Source of the DNA: Roseburia sp.
GTDB taxonomy: Bacteria; Bacillota; Clostridia; Lachnospirales; Lachnospiraceae
DNA length: 64,000 bases
NCBI GenBank assembly: GCA_023664265.1
Contig: JAMPFV010000006.1
Location: 17,646 to 81,645 of the forward strand
Reading direction: 5' to 3'
Below the pieces are notes generated by a model. That model searched no databases and had not been told where the DNA came from. It saw only the letters and a list, made by a program, of their open reading frames with translations. Below, in pieces: positions 39,981 to 50,138 of this stretch (position 1 is its first letter; the number at the start of each line of letters is the position of its first letter). The position numbers were made by a program, and so were the translations under genes.

Positions 39981-40108
39981 TTCTTTCGTCCTCCTGATCT
40001 AAAACAAATTGTTTACAACGCATCCGGAATACTCTCCGGCTCCGTATCTACAGTATATAATAAATCGTTGTGTTTTTCCATAAAAATCTTCATATAAAAA
40101 TGCGATTT

Positions 40109-42559
40109 TTATGCCGGATTTTTGACCGTAAAAGTGATATTGTCGTTGCGCACGCCCGCGGATACAACGTCCCCTCGCTTGACTCTCCCCTCCAGAATCG
40201 CGGTCGCAAGCTCGTTCTCCACCACGGTCTGTATCGCCCGCTTCAGGGGTCTTGCGCCCATCTTCAGATCCGCGTGCTTCTTTATCAGATGCTCCTTGAG
40301 TGTGTTGGTAAAGGTCAGCTCTATTCCCATCTGCTCTCTGCATCGGTCGCACAGGTTCTTGGACAACAGCGTGATAATCTGCTTCATATCCTGCTCCGTC
40401 AGCGGGTGGAATACCATAATCTCGTCGATACGGTTGATGAACTCCGGTTTGAACAGCCGCTTGACCTCCTCCATAACGTTGTCCTTCATCCTCTTATAGT
40501 CCGCCTCCGCGTCCCGCGTCGTCGCAAATCCGAGGTTTTTCGGGTCGATAATCCGCTGTGCGCCCGCGTTGGAGGTCATAATCAGAATCGTGTTCTTGAA
40601 GCTGACTTTCCTACCCTTGGAGTCGGTGATATGTCCGTCGTCCAGCACCTGCAGGAGAATGTTGAACACATCCGGATGCGCCTTCTCAATCTCGTCAAAA
40701 AGGACGACTGAGTACGGATTGCGCCGCACCTTCTCGCTGAGCTGCCCGCCCTCCTCAAAGCCGACATACCCGGGCGGGGAGCCTACCATCTTGGACACGG
40801 AATGCGACTCCATATACTCCGACATATCGACGCGTATCAGCGCATTCTCGGAGCCGAACATCGCCTCCGCAAGCGCCTTGGAAAGCTCCGTCTTGCCGAC
40901 GCCGGTCGGGCCCAGGAACAGGAAGGAGCCAATCGGACGGTTCGGATCCTGCAGCCCCACGCGGCCGCGCTTCATCGTCTGCGCCACCGCCTTTACGGCC
41001 TCCTCCTGACCGATTACCCGCTTGTGCAGCAGCCCCTCCAGCTTGAGCAGCCGCTCACTCTCCTTCTGCGTCAGCTTTTTGACGGGTATCTTCGTCCAGA
41101 CGGCAACCACCTCAGCGATGTCGTTCTCCGTCACCACAAGGCTTTTCTCCGCCTGCGTCTTCTCATACTTTTCAAACGCCTTGTCGTACTTCTTTATCAG
41201 GGCCTCCTGATCCTGACGCAGCTCTGCGGCCTGCGTGTACGCTTCCATCCTTATCGAACGCTCTATCTGTAAGTCGTATTTCTTTATCCGCTCGGTCATT
41301 TCCTTGAGCGTATCCGGAACATGCATGTTCTTCAGGCGAATCGCCGCCGACGCCTCGTCGATCAAATCAATCGCCTTGTCCGGCAGATTGCGGTCGTTGA
41401 TATAGCGGTCGGAGAGCTTGACAGCCGCCTCAATCGCCTCGGGCGTGATCGTCACATGATGATGCTCCTCATACTTGTATGCGACGCCATTCAAAATCTC
41501 AATCGCTTCCTTCTCCGTGGGCTCCTCCACGGTGACCGGCTGAAATCTGCGCTCCAGCGCCGCATCCTTCTCAATATACTTGCGGTACTCTGCAATCGTG
41601 GTCGCGCCGATAAGCTGTATCTCGCCTCTCGAGAGAGAAGGCTTCAATATATTGGACGCATCGATGGCGCCCTCCGCGCCCCCCGCGCCTATCAGCGTGT
41701 GAATCTCATCCAAAAAGAGATAGATATTCCCCGCGTCGATCACTTCCCGAATCACCCGCTTGATGCGCTCCTCGAACTCACCGCGGTACTTCGATCCGGC
41801 GACCATTCCCGCCAAATCCAACGTCACAACGCGCTTGTTCTTCACGGTATCGGGCACCTCACCGCTGACGATTCTGAGCGCCAGACCCTCCGCGATGGCA
41901 GTCTTGCCGACGCCGGGCTCGCCTATCAGGCACGGGTTATTCTTCGTGCGTCTGGAAAGGATCTGCACCACCCGCATAATCTCCGCCTGTCTGCCGATAA
42001 CGGGGTCGAGCCGTCCGTCACGCGCCAGCGCCGTCAGATCCCTGCTGTAGCGGTTGAGCGTATCGGTGCCGTCCTTTCGCTTTTTATTCCTGTTTTTGGA
42101 CAAATCATCCTTGTGCTGATTGATGTCCTCCCCCATCGCCGACAGGGTATCCATATAGAGCTTCTGGACATTGATTCCCACCGTATTCAACAGCCGCAGC
42201 CCCACATTCTCGCCCTCTCTGATCAGGGCCAGCAGAATATGCTCGGTTCCCGTCATCCGGCTCTTGTACTTCGCCGCCAGCTTGTGGCTGTCCTCGAGGA
42301 TCTTCGCCGCCCGCGGTGAATACCCGTCGCGCTCCAGTATCGCAAGCTCCCCCTCCGGCGCTATCAGTTCCCGAATCATGCTGACAAGCTGTGTCTCGTC
42401 CGCGCCGTTCTCCACAAGCACCCGCGCCGCCACGCCGGTTCTCTCCTTCACCAATCCTACCAGAATATGCTCGCTTCCGACATAGCCCTGATGTAAATCT
42501 CTGGCCACCTTCGCGGCCTTTTGCAATGCTACCTTTGCTTTATCCGTAAACTGCTGCAT
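40109..42559 (-). CDS. clpC: ATP-dependent Clp protease ATPase subunit ClpC
   Basis: An 816-residue Hsp100 unfoldase. Two N-terminal Clp repeats ([36 protein letters not shown]; then [33 protein letters not shown]), first AAA module with GEPGVGKT, a UvrB/C-like M domain region ([22 protein letters not shown]), second AAA module with GPTGVGKT and the ClpP-docking loop region around DLGFAT. ClpC feeds proteins to ClpP. The start at 42559 (MQQFTDKAK) has GGAGG 5 bases upstream; a GTG/ATG 12-15 bp earlier overlaps that site. The classic neighbours ctsR, mcsA and mcsB are missing; a GntR regulator lies upstream instead. Confidence 0.96.
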   Translation of the reverse strand: MQQFTDKAKVALQKAAKVARDLHQGYVGSEHILVGLVKERTGVAARVLVENGADETQLVSMIRELIAPEGELAILERDGYSPRAAKILEDSHKLAAKYKSRMTGTEHILLALIREGENVGLRLLNTVGINVQKLYMDTLSAMGEDINQHKDDLSKNRNKKRKDGTDTLNRYSRDLTALARDGRLDPVIGRQAEIMRVVQILSRRTKNNPCLIGEPGVGKTAIAEGLALRIVSGEVPDTVKNKRVVTLDLAGMVAGSKYRGEFEERIKRVIREVIDAGNIYLFLDEIHTLIGAGGAEGAIDASNILKPSLSRGEIQLIGATTIAEYRKYIEKDAALERRFQPVTVEEPTEKEAIEILNGVAYKYEEHHHVTITPEAIEAAVKLSDRYINDRNLPDKAIDLIDEASAAIRLKNMHVPDTLKEMTERIKKYDLQIERSIRMEAYTQAAELRQDQEALIKKYDKAFEKYEKTQAEKSLVVTENDIAEVVAVWTKIPVKKLTQKESERLLKLEGLLHKRVIGQEEAVKAVAQTMKRGRVGLQDPNRPIGSFLFLGPTGVGKTELSKALAEAMFGSENALIRVDMSEYMESHSVSKMVGSPPGYVGFEEGGQLSEKVRRNPYSVVLFDEIEKAHPDVFNILLQVLDDGHITDSKGRKVSFKNTILIMTSNAGAQRIIDPKNLGFATTRDAEADYKRMKDNVMEEVKRLFKPEFINRIDEIMVFHPLTEQDMKQIITLLSKNLCDRCREQMGIELTFTNTLKEHLIKKHADLKMGARPLKRAIQTVVENELATAILEGRVKRGDVVSAGVRNDNITFTVKNPA

Positions 42560-42628
42560 TTTTGCCTCCATCACCCTTTTTTTATTTAATCTGCCCTTAC
42601 TCAGGACTGCTTTTATGACTTGCTTCCC

Positions 42629-43009
42629 TCACTCATCCGGATTCCCATACGCGCCGTAAATCTCGTCAATCAAAGCGTGCACCTCCCCGCGCGATATCCG
42701 CTTACAGCTGCTCTTGGCCAACAGCACCTGCATATCGCGCTTGAGCTCCTCCAGCGCCCGCATCTTGTCAATATCAACGGCAATCACAGCGCCCTTGCGC
42801 CGATCCACCTTGACAAAGCCCTCCTGCTTGAGCACAGAATAGGCCTTGTTGACCGTATGCATATTGATGCCGATGGTATCCGCCAACTGCCGCACGGAGG
42901 GAAGCGTGTCGCCCTCCTGAAATTGGGCGGTGGCAATCCCGATTATTATCTGGTTCCGCAACTGTAAATACAGTGCTTCATCACTGTTAAAATCAATCTC
43001 TATATACAT
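42629..43009 (-). CDS. GntR-family (YtrA-like) transcriptional regulator
   Basis: A 126-residue protein with an N-terminal winged helix: YLQLRNQIIIGIATAQFQEGDTLPSVRQLADTIGINMHTVNKAYSVLKQEGFV, the GntR signature, followed by a short tail of two helices (DKMRALEELKRDMQVLLAKSS), as in the YtrA subgroup that often controls ABC transporters. Start at 43009 (MYIEIDF) matches family N-termini. The clpC start is 69 bp downstream; they may be co-transcribed. Its predicted promoter lies 200 bp upstream, leaving a long leader that contains a 148-bp palindromic element. Confidence 0.88.
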   Translation of the reverse strand: MYIEIDFNSDEALYLQLRNQIIIGIATAQFQEGDTLPSVRQLADTIGINMHTVNKAYSVLKQEGFVKVDRRKGAVIAVDIDKMRALEELKRDMQVLLAKSSCKRISRGEVHALIDEIYGAYGNPDE

Positions 43010-43043
43010 TATTAACCACGTCCCCTGTATTTCAATCGGCAAA

Positions 43044-43191
43044 TTTAAGGAAACGCTGATTAAAGCGTTTCCCGCACCGGATTTGCGTTGCGAAGCAATA
43101 CTTTCCCAAATCGAACTTTGTTCGATTGCAAATCCGTGTGCATCCGCCGGAGGCTCTAAGGAAGCGATGATTTAATCAGCGCTTCCTTAAA
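43044..43191. repeat. 148-bp MITE-like element with 21-bp terminal inverted repeats
   Basis: Ends are TTTAAGGAAACGCTGATTAAA (21 bases, given here as arms TTTAAGGAAACGC and TGATTAAA) at 43044-43064 and its complement, with one mismatch, at 43171-43191. Inside are GATTTGC/GCAAATC and ATCGAACAAAGTTCGAT palindromes. Each end can also fold locally (GGAAACGCT/AGCGTTTCC). No coding capacity. A similar end, TTAAGGAAACAGTGACTTAAT, is at 60117-60137. Confidence 0.75.
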
Positions 43192-43210
43192 TTGTCTCTG
43201 TGTTATATAG

Positions 43211-43239
43211 ATTGTAGCACAATGCATTTCCGCATACAA
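43211..43239 (-). promoter_or_regulatory. Predicted promoter of the gntR gene
   Basis: On the minus strand TTGTAT (43239-43234), 17-base spacer, TACAAT (43216-43211). Start of transcription near 43204 would give a leader of about 195 bases. Confidence 0.7.
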
Positions 43240-43285
43240 GAAAATTATAATTTTTTAAGAAATGAGCTTTATACCCTGAGCGCTT

Positions 43286-43312
43286 AAAAAGTGCAGGCAC
43301 AACGCCTGCACT
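43286..43312 (-). terminator. Intrinsic terminator of the purE-purM-purD-SH3 unit
   Basis: On the minus strand GTGCAGGC-GTTGT-GCCTGCAC is followed by TTTTTAAG, 5 bp after the SH3 gene's stop. Confidence 0.9.
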
Positions 43313-43315
43313 CCT

Positions 43316-45052
43316 CTAAATATCTATAAACTCCATGTCCTCCTTCTCGGACTCCAAAATCGGTCTTGCCTTTGCCCCCTGCTGCTGCGCCTGCGCGGGC
43401 CGATTCCCCTGCTGCGGTCTGTTATCGGGACGCGGCTGCTGTCCCTCCGGACGCTGCGGCTGCCCCTCCGGACGCTGTGGTCTCTGTGACCGCGACTGCT
43501 GTGAAGCCTGACCGTTCGCGGAAGCCGGACGTCTTCCCACCGGAGCCTCTCCCTGCTGCGGTCTGTTATTGGGACGCTGTGGCTGGCCCTGCGGCTGTCC
43601 TTGCGAACGTTGCGCCGGCTGACCGCCCTGTGGCTGTCTCACCGCGCCGCCTGCTCTCTGTCCGTTTGACTGCAACTGTGGGCGCTGCGGCTGGCCCTGC
43701 GGACGCTGTGCCGGTTGACCGCCCTGCGGTTGTCTCACCGCGCCGCCTGCTCTCTGTCCGTTTGACTGCGGCTGTGGGCGCTGTGGCTGGCCCTGCGGAC
43801 GCTGTGCCGGCCTTGCACCTCCGGCACCCTGTCCGTTTGGCTGCTGTGGACGACGCACCGGCGGTCTCGCGGGCCGCTCATCCCCGTAGTCATCCTCTTC
43901 TTCCAAATCCTCTATATCATCCTCCTCCGAATAATCGTCCTCATCCTCATCATAACCATAATCGTCCCTGTACTCCCGAAGCTTCAGAAACAACAGGCCG
44001 ATAATGGCAAGCAGGATGACAATGATAATCACAAGGGCAATCATCGGCAGAAGGCTTCCGCTCAGCGCGCTGCCCGCCGTACTCGTATTCTCCGCCGTAT
44101 AGACATAGCGCTGATATACATTCTGCTCCTGGTCATACAGGAACCATCCCTCTTCTCCGGACTGCATACGTCCGTACATGATGATAAACGTCCCGTTTAT
44201 ATATGCCTCATACTTTTCCTCGCTCCCCTCATACGGACTCATGGAAGCTTCCACAAAGCCCGGCATGACGTAGGATAGCGAGCCTCCGTCCATCGGCGTA
44301 AACGCCTGTGCACCGTCAGACGTCTCCGGCTGTGAGGTCTCCTCAGGCTGTGGCTGCTCCTCCGGCTGCGGTTCGCTCTCCTGCGGCTGCTCCTCCGGAG
44401 CTTCTCCGCTTCCCTCGTTTTCCCCGACAATGTTCGAGGTCGCCACGTCAGGCGGAATCTCATCAAAGGTTATCAAATCGGCACGGATAAATCCGATGTT
44501 CTCCGCATTCTGATGCATGATGGATACCTGATACCACTTTGCGCCGTCAGCGGCCGTCGCCTCACCCGTAACCGTAACCACGGTACCGCGATTCGCCGTC
44601 CCTACCTTTGCATAGGAGGTTCCGGCTCCCTTTCGAACCGATACCGCATCGCTCTTTACGGCCGCTTTGCGCGCCTCCGTCGGCGTCACAACCGTCTCCG
44701 GCAGTTGCTGTGTCGTCGTGGTGGTGGTCGTCGTCGTGCCTGCATTGCTGTCCACACCGCTCTTCTCCACCAGATCCCCTCTTATGTATCCCTTGGTGTT
44801 GGCATCCACATAGACCTGATACCAGACATTCCCGTCACTTCCCACGGTCTCACTGATGATGTCCACCGTTCCTCCCAGCGCGACACTGCCAAGCTGTTCG
44901 CTCGCCGGATCCGCCGACGCCCTTATCTTCGCGCTCGCCACGGTAACAGTCCCCTTCTCATCCGCATGACAGACAAGCCCCATGCTCAATATCAGGCAAA
45001 ATAAGACTGCCGCCAATGTGTGCTTCATACTGCTTCGTTTGTACTTTTTCAT
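43316..45052 (-). CDS. Membrane protein with two SH3b domains and a Pro/Gln-rich repeat tail
   Basis: A 578-residue protein. Signal segment at about 8-30; SH3b domain 1 at about 33-98 (TVTVASAKIRASADPASEQLGSVALGG) and domain 2 at about 128-200 (KSDAVSVRKGAGTSYAKVGTANRG); an acidic linker; a transmembrane segment near 337-362 (LPMIALVIIIVILLAIIGLLFL); a strongly acidic patch (DEDEDDYSEEDDIEDLEEEDD); then about 170 residues of repeats such as QPQRPQPQSNGQRAGG. Outer SH3 domains probably bind the wall, and the tail lies in the cytosol. Start is preceded by AAAGG. It follows purD by 36 bp and ends at the operon terminator. Function unknown; the tail may scaffold cytosolic partners. Confidence 0.75.
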   Translation of the reverse strand: MKKYKRSSMKHTLAAVLFCLILSMGLVCHADEKGTVTVASAKIRASADPASEQLGSVALGGTVDIISETVGSDGNVWYQVYVDANTKGYIRGDLVEKSGVDSNAGTTTTTTTTTQQLPETVVTPTEARKAAVKSDAVSVRKGAGTSYAKVGTANRGTVVTVTGEATAADGAKWYQVSIMHQNAENIGFIRADLITFDEIPPDVATSNIVGENEGSGEAPEEQPQESEPQPEEQPQPEETSQPETSDGAQAFTPMDGGSLSYVMPGFVEASMSPYEGSEEKYEAYINGTFIIMYGRMQSGEEGWFLYDQEQNVYQRYVYTAENTSTAGSALSGSLLPMIALVIIIVILLAIIGLLFLKLREYRDDYGYDEDEDDYSEEDDIEDLEEEDDYGDERPARPPVRRPQQPNGQGAGGARPAQRPQGQPQRPQPQSNGQRAGGAVRQPQGGQPAQRPQGQPQRPQLQSNGQRAGGAVRQPQGGQPAQRSQGQPQGQPQRPNNRPQQGEAPVGRRPASANGQASQQSRSQRPQRPEGQPQRPEGQQPRPDNRPQQGNRPAQAQQQGAKARPILESEKEDMEFIDI

Positions 45053-45088
45053 CCTTACAACCTTTCTTTCTGAGGAGTCCGTCCTCCA

Positions 45089-46366
45089 TCACTCTGTTTC
45101 ATTGATCGCGCTGCCAATATCATGGCGCATATACTTGTTGTCGAACGTGACCCACTCCGTCGCCGCATACGCGTTCTCTCTCGCTTCCCTGAGCGTCGCG
45201 CCCTTGGCTGTAATGCCGAGCACGCGCCCGCCGTTTGTGACAATCCTTCCCTGTTCGTCCAGCTTTGTCCCTGCATGGAAGCAGTAATATCCGTCTTCTC
45301 CCTCAAAATTCTCCAAACCGCTGATCTCAAGCCCCTTCTCGTATTTCACGGGATAGCCGTCGCTTGCCAGCACCACGCACACCGCCGCATTGTCCTCGAA
45401 TTGCAGGTCAATCTCATCCAGCCGCCCGTCGATGCACGCCTCCATCACGTCAATAATGTCGTTCTTCATCCTCGGGAGAACCACCTGCGCCTCGGGATCC
45501 CCGAACCGCGCATTGTACTCCAATACCCGCGGCCCGTTGGGCGTGAGCATCAGGCCGAAGAAGATAATCCCCTGAAAGGGCCTGCCCTCGGCGGCCATCG
45601 CGTCCACCGTCGCCTGATAGATGTATTTCTCACAGAACGCGTCCACCTCTTTTGTGTAGAAAGGACTGGGCGAAAAGGTTCCCATCCCGCCGGTATTCAA
45701 TCCCTTATCACCGTCCTGCGCGCGCTTATGATCCTGCGCGGAGGTCATTGTCCTAATGGTCTTCCCGTCCACATACGACAGGACAGAGACCTCCCGACCC
45801 GTCATAAATTCTTCAATGACCATCCGATTGCCGGATTCGCCAAACTGCTTGTCCAGCATAATGGTCTTTACGCCGTCCCGAGCCTCCTCCAAGGTATTGC
45901 AAATCAAAACGCCCTTCCCGAGCGCAAGACCGTCCGCCTTGAGCACAATCGGAAAGCTCGCTGTCTCCAGATACGCGAGCGCCTTGTCCGCATTGTCAAA
46001 GGTCTCATACGCCGCCGTGGGAATATTGTATTTCTTCATCAAATCCTTTGAAAATGCCTTCGAGCCTTCAAGGATTGCCGCATTCTTACGAGGCCCGAAA
46101 ACCCGCAGCCCCTCCGCCTCCATCACGTCCACAAGACCGCCCACCAAGGGGTCGTCCATGCCCACAATCGTCAAATCGACAGCCTGCTCCTTCGCAAACG
46201 CGGCAAGCCTGTCAAACTCCATCGCGCCAATCGGCACGCACTCCGCAAGCTGAGCGATGCCCGCATTCCCGGGCGCACAATAGATTTTGTCCACCCGCGG
46301 GCTTTTTGCCACGCTCACAGCGATTGCATGTTCCCTGCCGCCGCTGCCTACAATCAATATTTTCAT
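45089..46366 (-). CDS. purD: Phosphoribosylamine-glycine ligase
   Basis: A 425-residue ATP-grasp enzyme (GAR synthetase) for step 2 of purine synthesis. N-terminal KILIVGSGGREHAIA, ATP-grasp regions FPIVLKADGLALGKGVLIC and VIEEFMTGREVSVLSY, and FNTGGMGTFSPSPF-type GGMG loop, then ARFGDPEAQVVLPRM with metal ligands. The start at 46366 has GGGG six bases upstream. 19 bp after purM, in the unit purE-purM-purD. Confidence 0.97.
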   Translation of the reverse strand: MKILIVGSGGREHAIAVSVAKSPRVDKIYCAPGNAGIAQLAECVPIGAMEFDRLAAFAKEQAVDLTIVGMDDPLVGGLVDVMEAEGLRVFGPRKNAAILEGSKAFSKDLMKKYNIPTAAYETFDNADKALAYLETASFPIVLKADGLALGKGVLICNTLEEARDGVKTIMLDKQFGESGNRMVIEEFMTGREVSVLSYVDGKTIRTMTSAQDHKRAQDGDKGLNTGGMGTFSPSPFYTKEVDAFCEKYIYQATVDAMAAEGRPFQGIIFFGLMLTPNGPRVLEYNARFGDPEAQVVLPRMKNDIIDVMEACIDGRLDEIDLQFEDNAAVCVVLASDGYPVKYEKGLEISGLENFEGEDGYYCFHAGTKLDEQGRIVTNGGRVLGITAKGATLREARENAYAATEWVTFDNKYMRHDIGSAINETE

Positions 46367-46385
46367 CCTAATCCCCATTTCCGCT

Positions 46386-47420
46386 TTACTTGGAGGAAAA
46401 CAGCGTCACGCCCTTCTCTCCGGCCTTTGTCTCTCCTATAATATGGCAGCTCTCACCGGCGGCTCTGACAGCCGCCACCGTCCGCTCCACATCCGCAAGG
46501 TCTACCGCCACGATCATTCCGATACCCATGTTATAGGTATTGTACATCATGCGCTCCTCAATGCCGCCCTTCTGCTGAAGCAGTCTGAAAATCGCCGGCA
46601 CCTCATAGCTGTCCTTATTGATCACCGCGTGGATTCCCTCCCGCAGCATTCGCGGCACGTTCTCGTAGAAGCCGCCGCCCGTAATATGGCTGCACGCCTT
46701 TATACAGACGCCCGCCTCCCTGATTGACTGCAATGTCCTGACATAGATTTTGGTCGGCTCCAAAAGCGCTTCCCCGAGCGTCCTGCCCAGCTCGTCATAG
46801 TATGTGCCCAGACTCTCCCGCGTCATCTCGAAAACCTTCCGAACCAGTGAGAACCCGTTGCTGTGGACGCCGCTTGACGCAATGCCGATCAGCACATCTC
46901 CCGCCTTGAGCTCCGCGCCGGTAATCAGATCCTTCTCATCCACCACGCCGACCGCGAAGCCCGCCAGATCGTACTCGTCCTCCGGATAAAAGCCCGGCAT
47001 CTCCGCCGTCTCCCCGCCAATCAAGGCGGCGCCCGACCGGATGCAGCCGTCCGCTACCCCCTTGACAATCGTGGCAATCTTCTCCGGCTCATTTTTCCCA
47101 CATGCAATATAATCCAAAAAGAACAGCGGCTCGCCGCCCGCACAGGCAATGTCGTTGACGCACATCGCCACGCAGTCAATCCCTACCGTGTCATGCTTAT
47201 CCATCAGAAACGCGAGCTTGAGCTTTGTCCCCACGCCGTCCGTTCCGGAGACCAGCGTCGGCTTCTCCATGTCCTTAAATTTTTCCATCGAGAAAGCGCC
47301 CGAAAAGCCGCCAATGCCGCCAAGCACCTCCGGCCGCATGGTCGCCCCGACATGCTTCTTCATCAGCTCAACCGCCCTGTAGCCCGCTTCAATATCAACG
47401 CCTGCATTCTTGTAATCCAT
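46386..47420 (-). CDS. purM: Phosphoribosylformylglycinamidine cyclo-ligase
   Basis: A 344-residue AIR synthetase (step 5 of purine synthesis). Typical motifs: [23 protein letters not shown] at the N-terminus, [58 protein letters not shown] and [13 protein letters not shown]. Complete. The start at 47420 has GGAGGAG directly upstream. Between purE and purD; purN, purF and purC are not in the window. Confidence 0.97.
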   Translation of the reverse strand: MDYKNAGVDIEAGYRAVELMKKHVGATMRPEVLGGIGGFSGAFSMEKFKDMEKPTLVSGTDGVGTKLKLAFLMDKHDTVGIDCVAMCVNDIACAGGEPLFFLDYIACGKNEPEKIATIVKGVADGCIRSGAALIGGETAEMPGFYPEDEYDLAGFAVGVVDEKDLITGAELKAGDVLIGIASSGVHSNGFSLVRKVFEMTRESLGTYYDELGRTLGEALLEPTKIYVRTLQSIREAGVCIKACSHITGGGFYENVPRMLREGIHAVINKDSYEVPAIFRLLQQKGGIEERMMYNTYNMGIGMIVAVDLADVERTVAAVRAAGESCHIIGETKAGEKGVTLFSSK

Positions 47421-47474
47421 ACTCTCCTCCATCCTGTCGTGTGCCGCGCCATTCGTATTCCGCCAAGACCGCCT

Positions 47475-47984
47475 CTATCGCTTCATATATTCCTTATATC
47501 CACACTCCTGCAGCCTCGCGTCCTTGGTCTCGACCTGCTCCCTGAGAGAAGCCGAATATTCCTTCAGTCTCGCAAGCAGCGCGCTGTCTGAGGTCGCCAG
47601 AATTTTCGCCGCAAGCAGTCCCGCGTTGGCTCCGCCGTTGATCGCGACCGTCGCCACCGGTATGCCCGAGGGCATCTGCACGATGGAGTAAAGGGAATCG
47701 CGCCCGCCAAGCGAGGCCGTGTGCATCGGTATCCCGATGACAGGCATCGGGAAAATCGCCGCGCACATCCCCGGCAGATGCGCCGCCATGCCGGCTCCCG
47801 CAATAATCACCTTGAAGCCCTTCTCCTCCGCCGTCCGCGCATACTCAAAAAACACCTCCGGCTCTCTGTGCGCCGAAATAATCCGCATCTCGTAGGAAAT
47901 CCCCAGCTCCTCCAAAATATCCGCCGCCTTCGCCATCACGGGCATATCCGAATCAGACCCCATCACAATCCCAACCTGTGCCAT
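47475..47984 (-). CDS. purE: 5-(carboxyamino)imidazole ribonucleotide mutase
   Basis: A 169-residue class I PurE (N5-CAIR mutase). The motif VGIVMGSDSDMPVM at the N-terminus, SAHREPE near 43, GAGMAAHLPGM, VIGIPMHTASLGGRDSLYSIVQMPSGIPVATVAING are all canonical. The start at 47984 has GGGAGGAG upstream. First gene of the purE-purM-purD(-SH3) unit. Confidence 0.97.
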   Translation of the reverse strand: MAQVGIVMGSDSDMPVMAKAADILEELGISYEMRIISAHREPEVFFEYARTAEEKGFKVIIAGAGMAAHLPGMCAAIFPMPVIGIPMHTASLGGRDSLYSIVQMPSGIPVATVAINGGANAGLLAAKILATSDSALLARLKEYSASLREQVETKDARLQECGYKEYMKR

Positions 47985-48023
47985 TCCTTCTCCTCCCAAG
48001 CCATACAGCAATGATCCATTCTC

Positions 48024-48052
48024 AGTTTACCGATAATCCATCTGTCCGTCAA
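48024..48052 (-). promoter_or_regulatory. Predicted promoter of the purE operon
   Basis: On the minus strand TTGACG (48052-48047), 17-base spacer, TAAACT (48029-48024), about 40 bp upstream of purE. The leader is too short for a purine riboswitch and none is seen. Confidence 0.65.
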
Positions 48053-48079
48053 CTTATTCTTTCAAAAACCTCTCCGCTC

Positions 48080-50125
48080 CTATGCATCCAGCGGCCTGTT
48101 CAGCGCCTCCGTGCCCGCGAGCACAAAGCGTCCCTGCTCAATGATAGGGTAGGAATTTCCCGCCTTGTCGTAGGCAATGATGGAGCCGAGCTCGTCATAC
48201 GGAATCGTAATGTCCGTATGGCATCCGAAATACGCCTTCGACGGGTCCGTCTTGCGCAGCAGGGACACGGAATTGTCCTTCGCCACGATTTCCTTCCCGT
48301 CCTCATTGTAGACGCGGATATCCTCACTCCTCGAATAACAGGTGTCACCGACCGCAAAGTGCGGCCCCGTCTTCTCCGCTATCAATATCGGGAAGCGGTT
48401 CGCGATATCGTACCTGCGCGCCGCCATATACGCTGTCGTGTTCGTGCCGATGGCAAATTCGCCCATCGGAAGCGTGTCATAGTGGAACAACACGTTCGTC
48501 TTGATATACTTTTTATTGTCCGCCTCGTCCGCAAAGTTCGTGCAGGTATAATCCGTTATCTTCCCATCCGTAAACACGATTTCCAGATTGTGGTATTCCA
48601 GCTCATTCAGGAATACGCGGCTCACATGCAGCCGTCCGTTCGTCCCCTCCAAAACCGGCGTTGTAAAGACCTCCCCGACCGGAATATTGACGTCCGCGAC
48701 ACAGTTCTCGAAAATCGCCTCCTTCTGCGGGTCCGCGATGGGATAAAGCTGAACCCGAAGGTCCGTCCTGTTGCCGTTCATCCCCTTGATCTCCACATAA
48801 TCCGCCTTGTTAAAGGTATCGATCATCGTCGCCTGTATCCGCTCGTAGGTCGTGTAATCGAGCGTGTTGAGCTTCACCGTCTCGTCAAAAATCTCCTCAA
48901 ACTGCGCGCCGATATCGGGAACCGGAAACGCGATGATCGTGAAGCTGGTCTCTTCCTTCTTCACATATTCATTGTTCAGCTCCGCCATCGCCCCCTGAAA
49001 CTCCGCGGAAAGCTTCTGCTGCTCCTTCGACAGCGCACACGCCGTCTTCTTCGCCTCCGGCGCAAACGGCTCCTCGCCGAACACCTCAATCACCGCAGGC
49101 CCCGCATAGCTTCCCGTCAGCTCCTTATAGCTTACACACGCGGCGCGAAACGCCTCCAGCCTGCGGTTTACAAGCTTCTTGTCAAGGAAGAGCGCCATGT
49201 CCTCCTTGTGGTCATAGTAATATTGGCGGTTGGTCGGCGCGCCCTCGAATATAAATGTCGCCCGCAGGCCCAGCTTCTCAAAATTGCGGACAGCCGCACG
49301 CACAATCCGCTCAAAGCCGATGCGATAGCGCACCGCCACCACAGACTTCTTACCGATATCCTTATTGCCCTTGACAAAGCCGATGCGGTACCCCTCCGTA
49401 TAGGTATCCGCAATCGTCTGAATGCGCTCCTCAGACAGCGTGCTCAAATACTGCGCCATCCTCTCCGTTTCAGGCGAGACATATACGCCGTACCGATACA
49501 GATAACGGACGTCCGTCAAATCGCTCTCCATCACGATATGCCGCGCAATGCCATAGTCCGCGTCCACCTCACTGCGCACCCTGCGCCGCATCTCCAGCTC
49601 CGCGTAATCGCTCTTGAACCAGTAGAGCGTCCCACGAATATCGCCCTCCTGCGGAACCGCCGCCTTCTCGGGCAAATCCGACAAATCTGCCTCCGTCTTT
49701 GCGTAGGCGAACGCATTGTAAATCTCGACGAACAGCTCCATATAAATCACAAGCTCCTCCAGACTGTCCTCATACGCGTAGATAATCGCCTGACGCAGTC
49801 CCATATATAAATAGGAAAGCAGTCTGCCAAAGCCCTCCCCGAGCTGCGCAAAGGCATAGTCGGGATTCGCGTAGCTCTCGGCATAATTTTCCTTCAATAC
49901 GTCCTCAAAAAGCGCCCTGTTCTCCGCCCGAAGCGTCTCCAGGGACGTCCCGCTCTTTTGATCGAAAAAGCCGTCCCCGACCTTCGTATACTGCTCCGTC
50001 AGCCGCATGATAAACGCCGCCATTTTTCCAAAGTAATCCTTATAATTCTCCGATACCTCCTGCTGTGCCGCTATCGCCGCAATCCGCTCACGGGAAAGCT
50101 CATACCGCTCTGTCAAAACTGTCAT
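48080..50125 (-). CDS. M29-type aminopeptidase with long N-terminal extension
   Basis: A 681-residue cytosolic protein. The C-terminal half (about 330-681) resembles thermophilic M29 aminopeptidases, with VEIKGMNGNRTDLRVQL, the metal-site regions FNELEYHNLEIVF-like ELEYHNLEI, LPMGEFAIGTNTTAY, EKTGPHFAVGDTCYS and YFGCHTDI. The first 320 residues are helical and have no recognised domain; classical M29 enzymes are near 410 residues, so this belongs to the longer clostridial form. GGAGG precedes the ATG. Co-directional with a DUF6142 gene just upstream (13 bp), probably one transcript. Confidence 0.8.
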   Translation of the reverse strand: MTVLTERYELSRERIAAIAAQQEVSENYKDYFGKMAAFIMRLTEQYTKVGDGFFDQKSGTSLETLRAENRALFEDVLKENYAESYANPDYAFAQLGEGFGRLLSYLYMGLRQAIIYAYEDSLEELVIYMELFVEIYNAFAYAKTEADLSDLPEKAAVPQEGDIRGTLYWFKSDYAELEMRRRVRSEVDADYGIARHIVMESDLTDVRYLYRYGVYVSPETERMAQYLSTLSEERIQTIADTYTEGYRIGFVKGNKDIGKKSVVAVRYRIGFERIVRAAVRNFEKLGLRATFIFEGAPTNRQYYYDHKEDMALFLDKKLVNRRLEAFRAACVSYKELTGSYAGPAVIEVFGEEPFAPEAKKTACALSKEQQKLSAEFQGAMAELNNEYVKKEETSFTIIAFPVPDIGAQFEEIFDETVKLNTLDYTTYERIQATMIDTFNKADYVEIKGMNGNRTDLRVQLYPIADPQKEAIFENCVADVNIPVGEVFTTPVLEGTNGRLHVSRVFLNELEYHNLEIVFTDGKITDYTCTNFADEADNKKYIKTNVLFHYDTLPMGEFAIGTNTTAYMAARRYDIANRFPILIAEKTGPHFAVGDTCYSRSEDIRVYNEDGKEIVAKDNSVSLLRKTDPSKAYFGCHTDITIPYDELGSIIAYDKAGNSYPIIEQGRFVLAGTEALNRPLDA

Positions 50126-50138
50126 ACCTCAACCTCCA

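Larger units (their letters stand above)
43010..43315. other. 306-bp intergenic region: gntR leader, MITE-like element, terminator
   Basis: The gap holds the inverted-repeat element at 43044-43191, the gntR promoter at 43211-43239 and the terminator of the SH3 gene at 43286-43312. No gene is visible. Confidence 0.7.

Noticed and set aside
47978..49810. Long open frame on the plus strand (610 codons) opposite the aminopeptidase gene
   Set aside because: Its Arg/Leu/His-rich, domain-free translation is what arises opposite a GC-rich coding frame; the minus-strand gene has family similarity and a ribosome-binding site.
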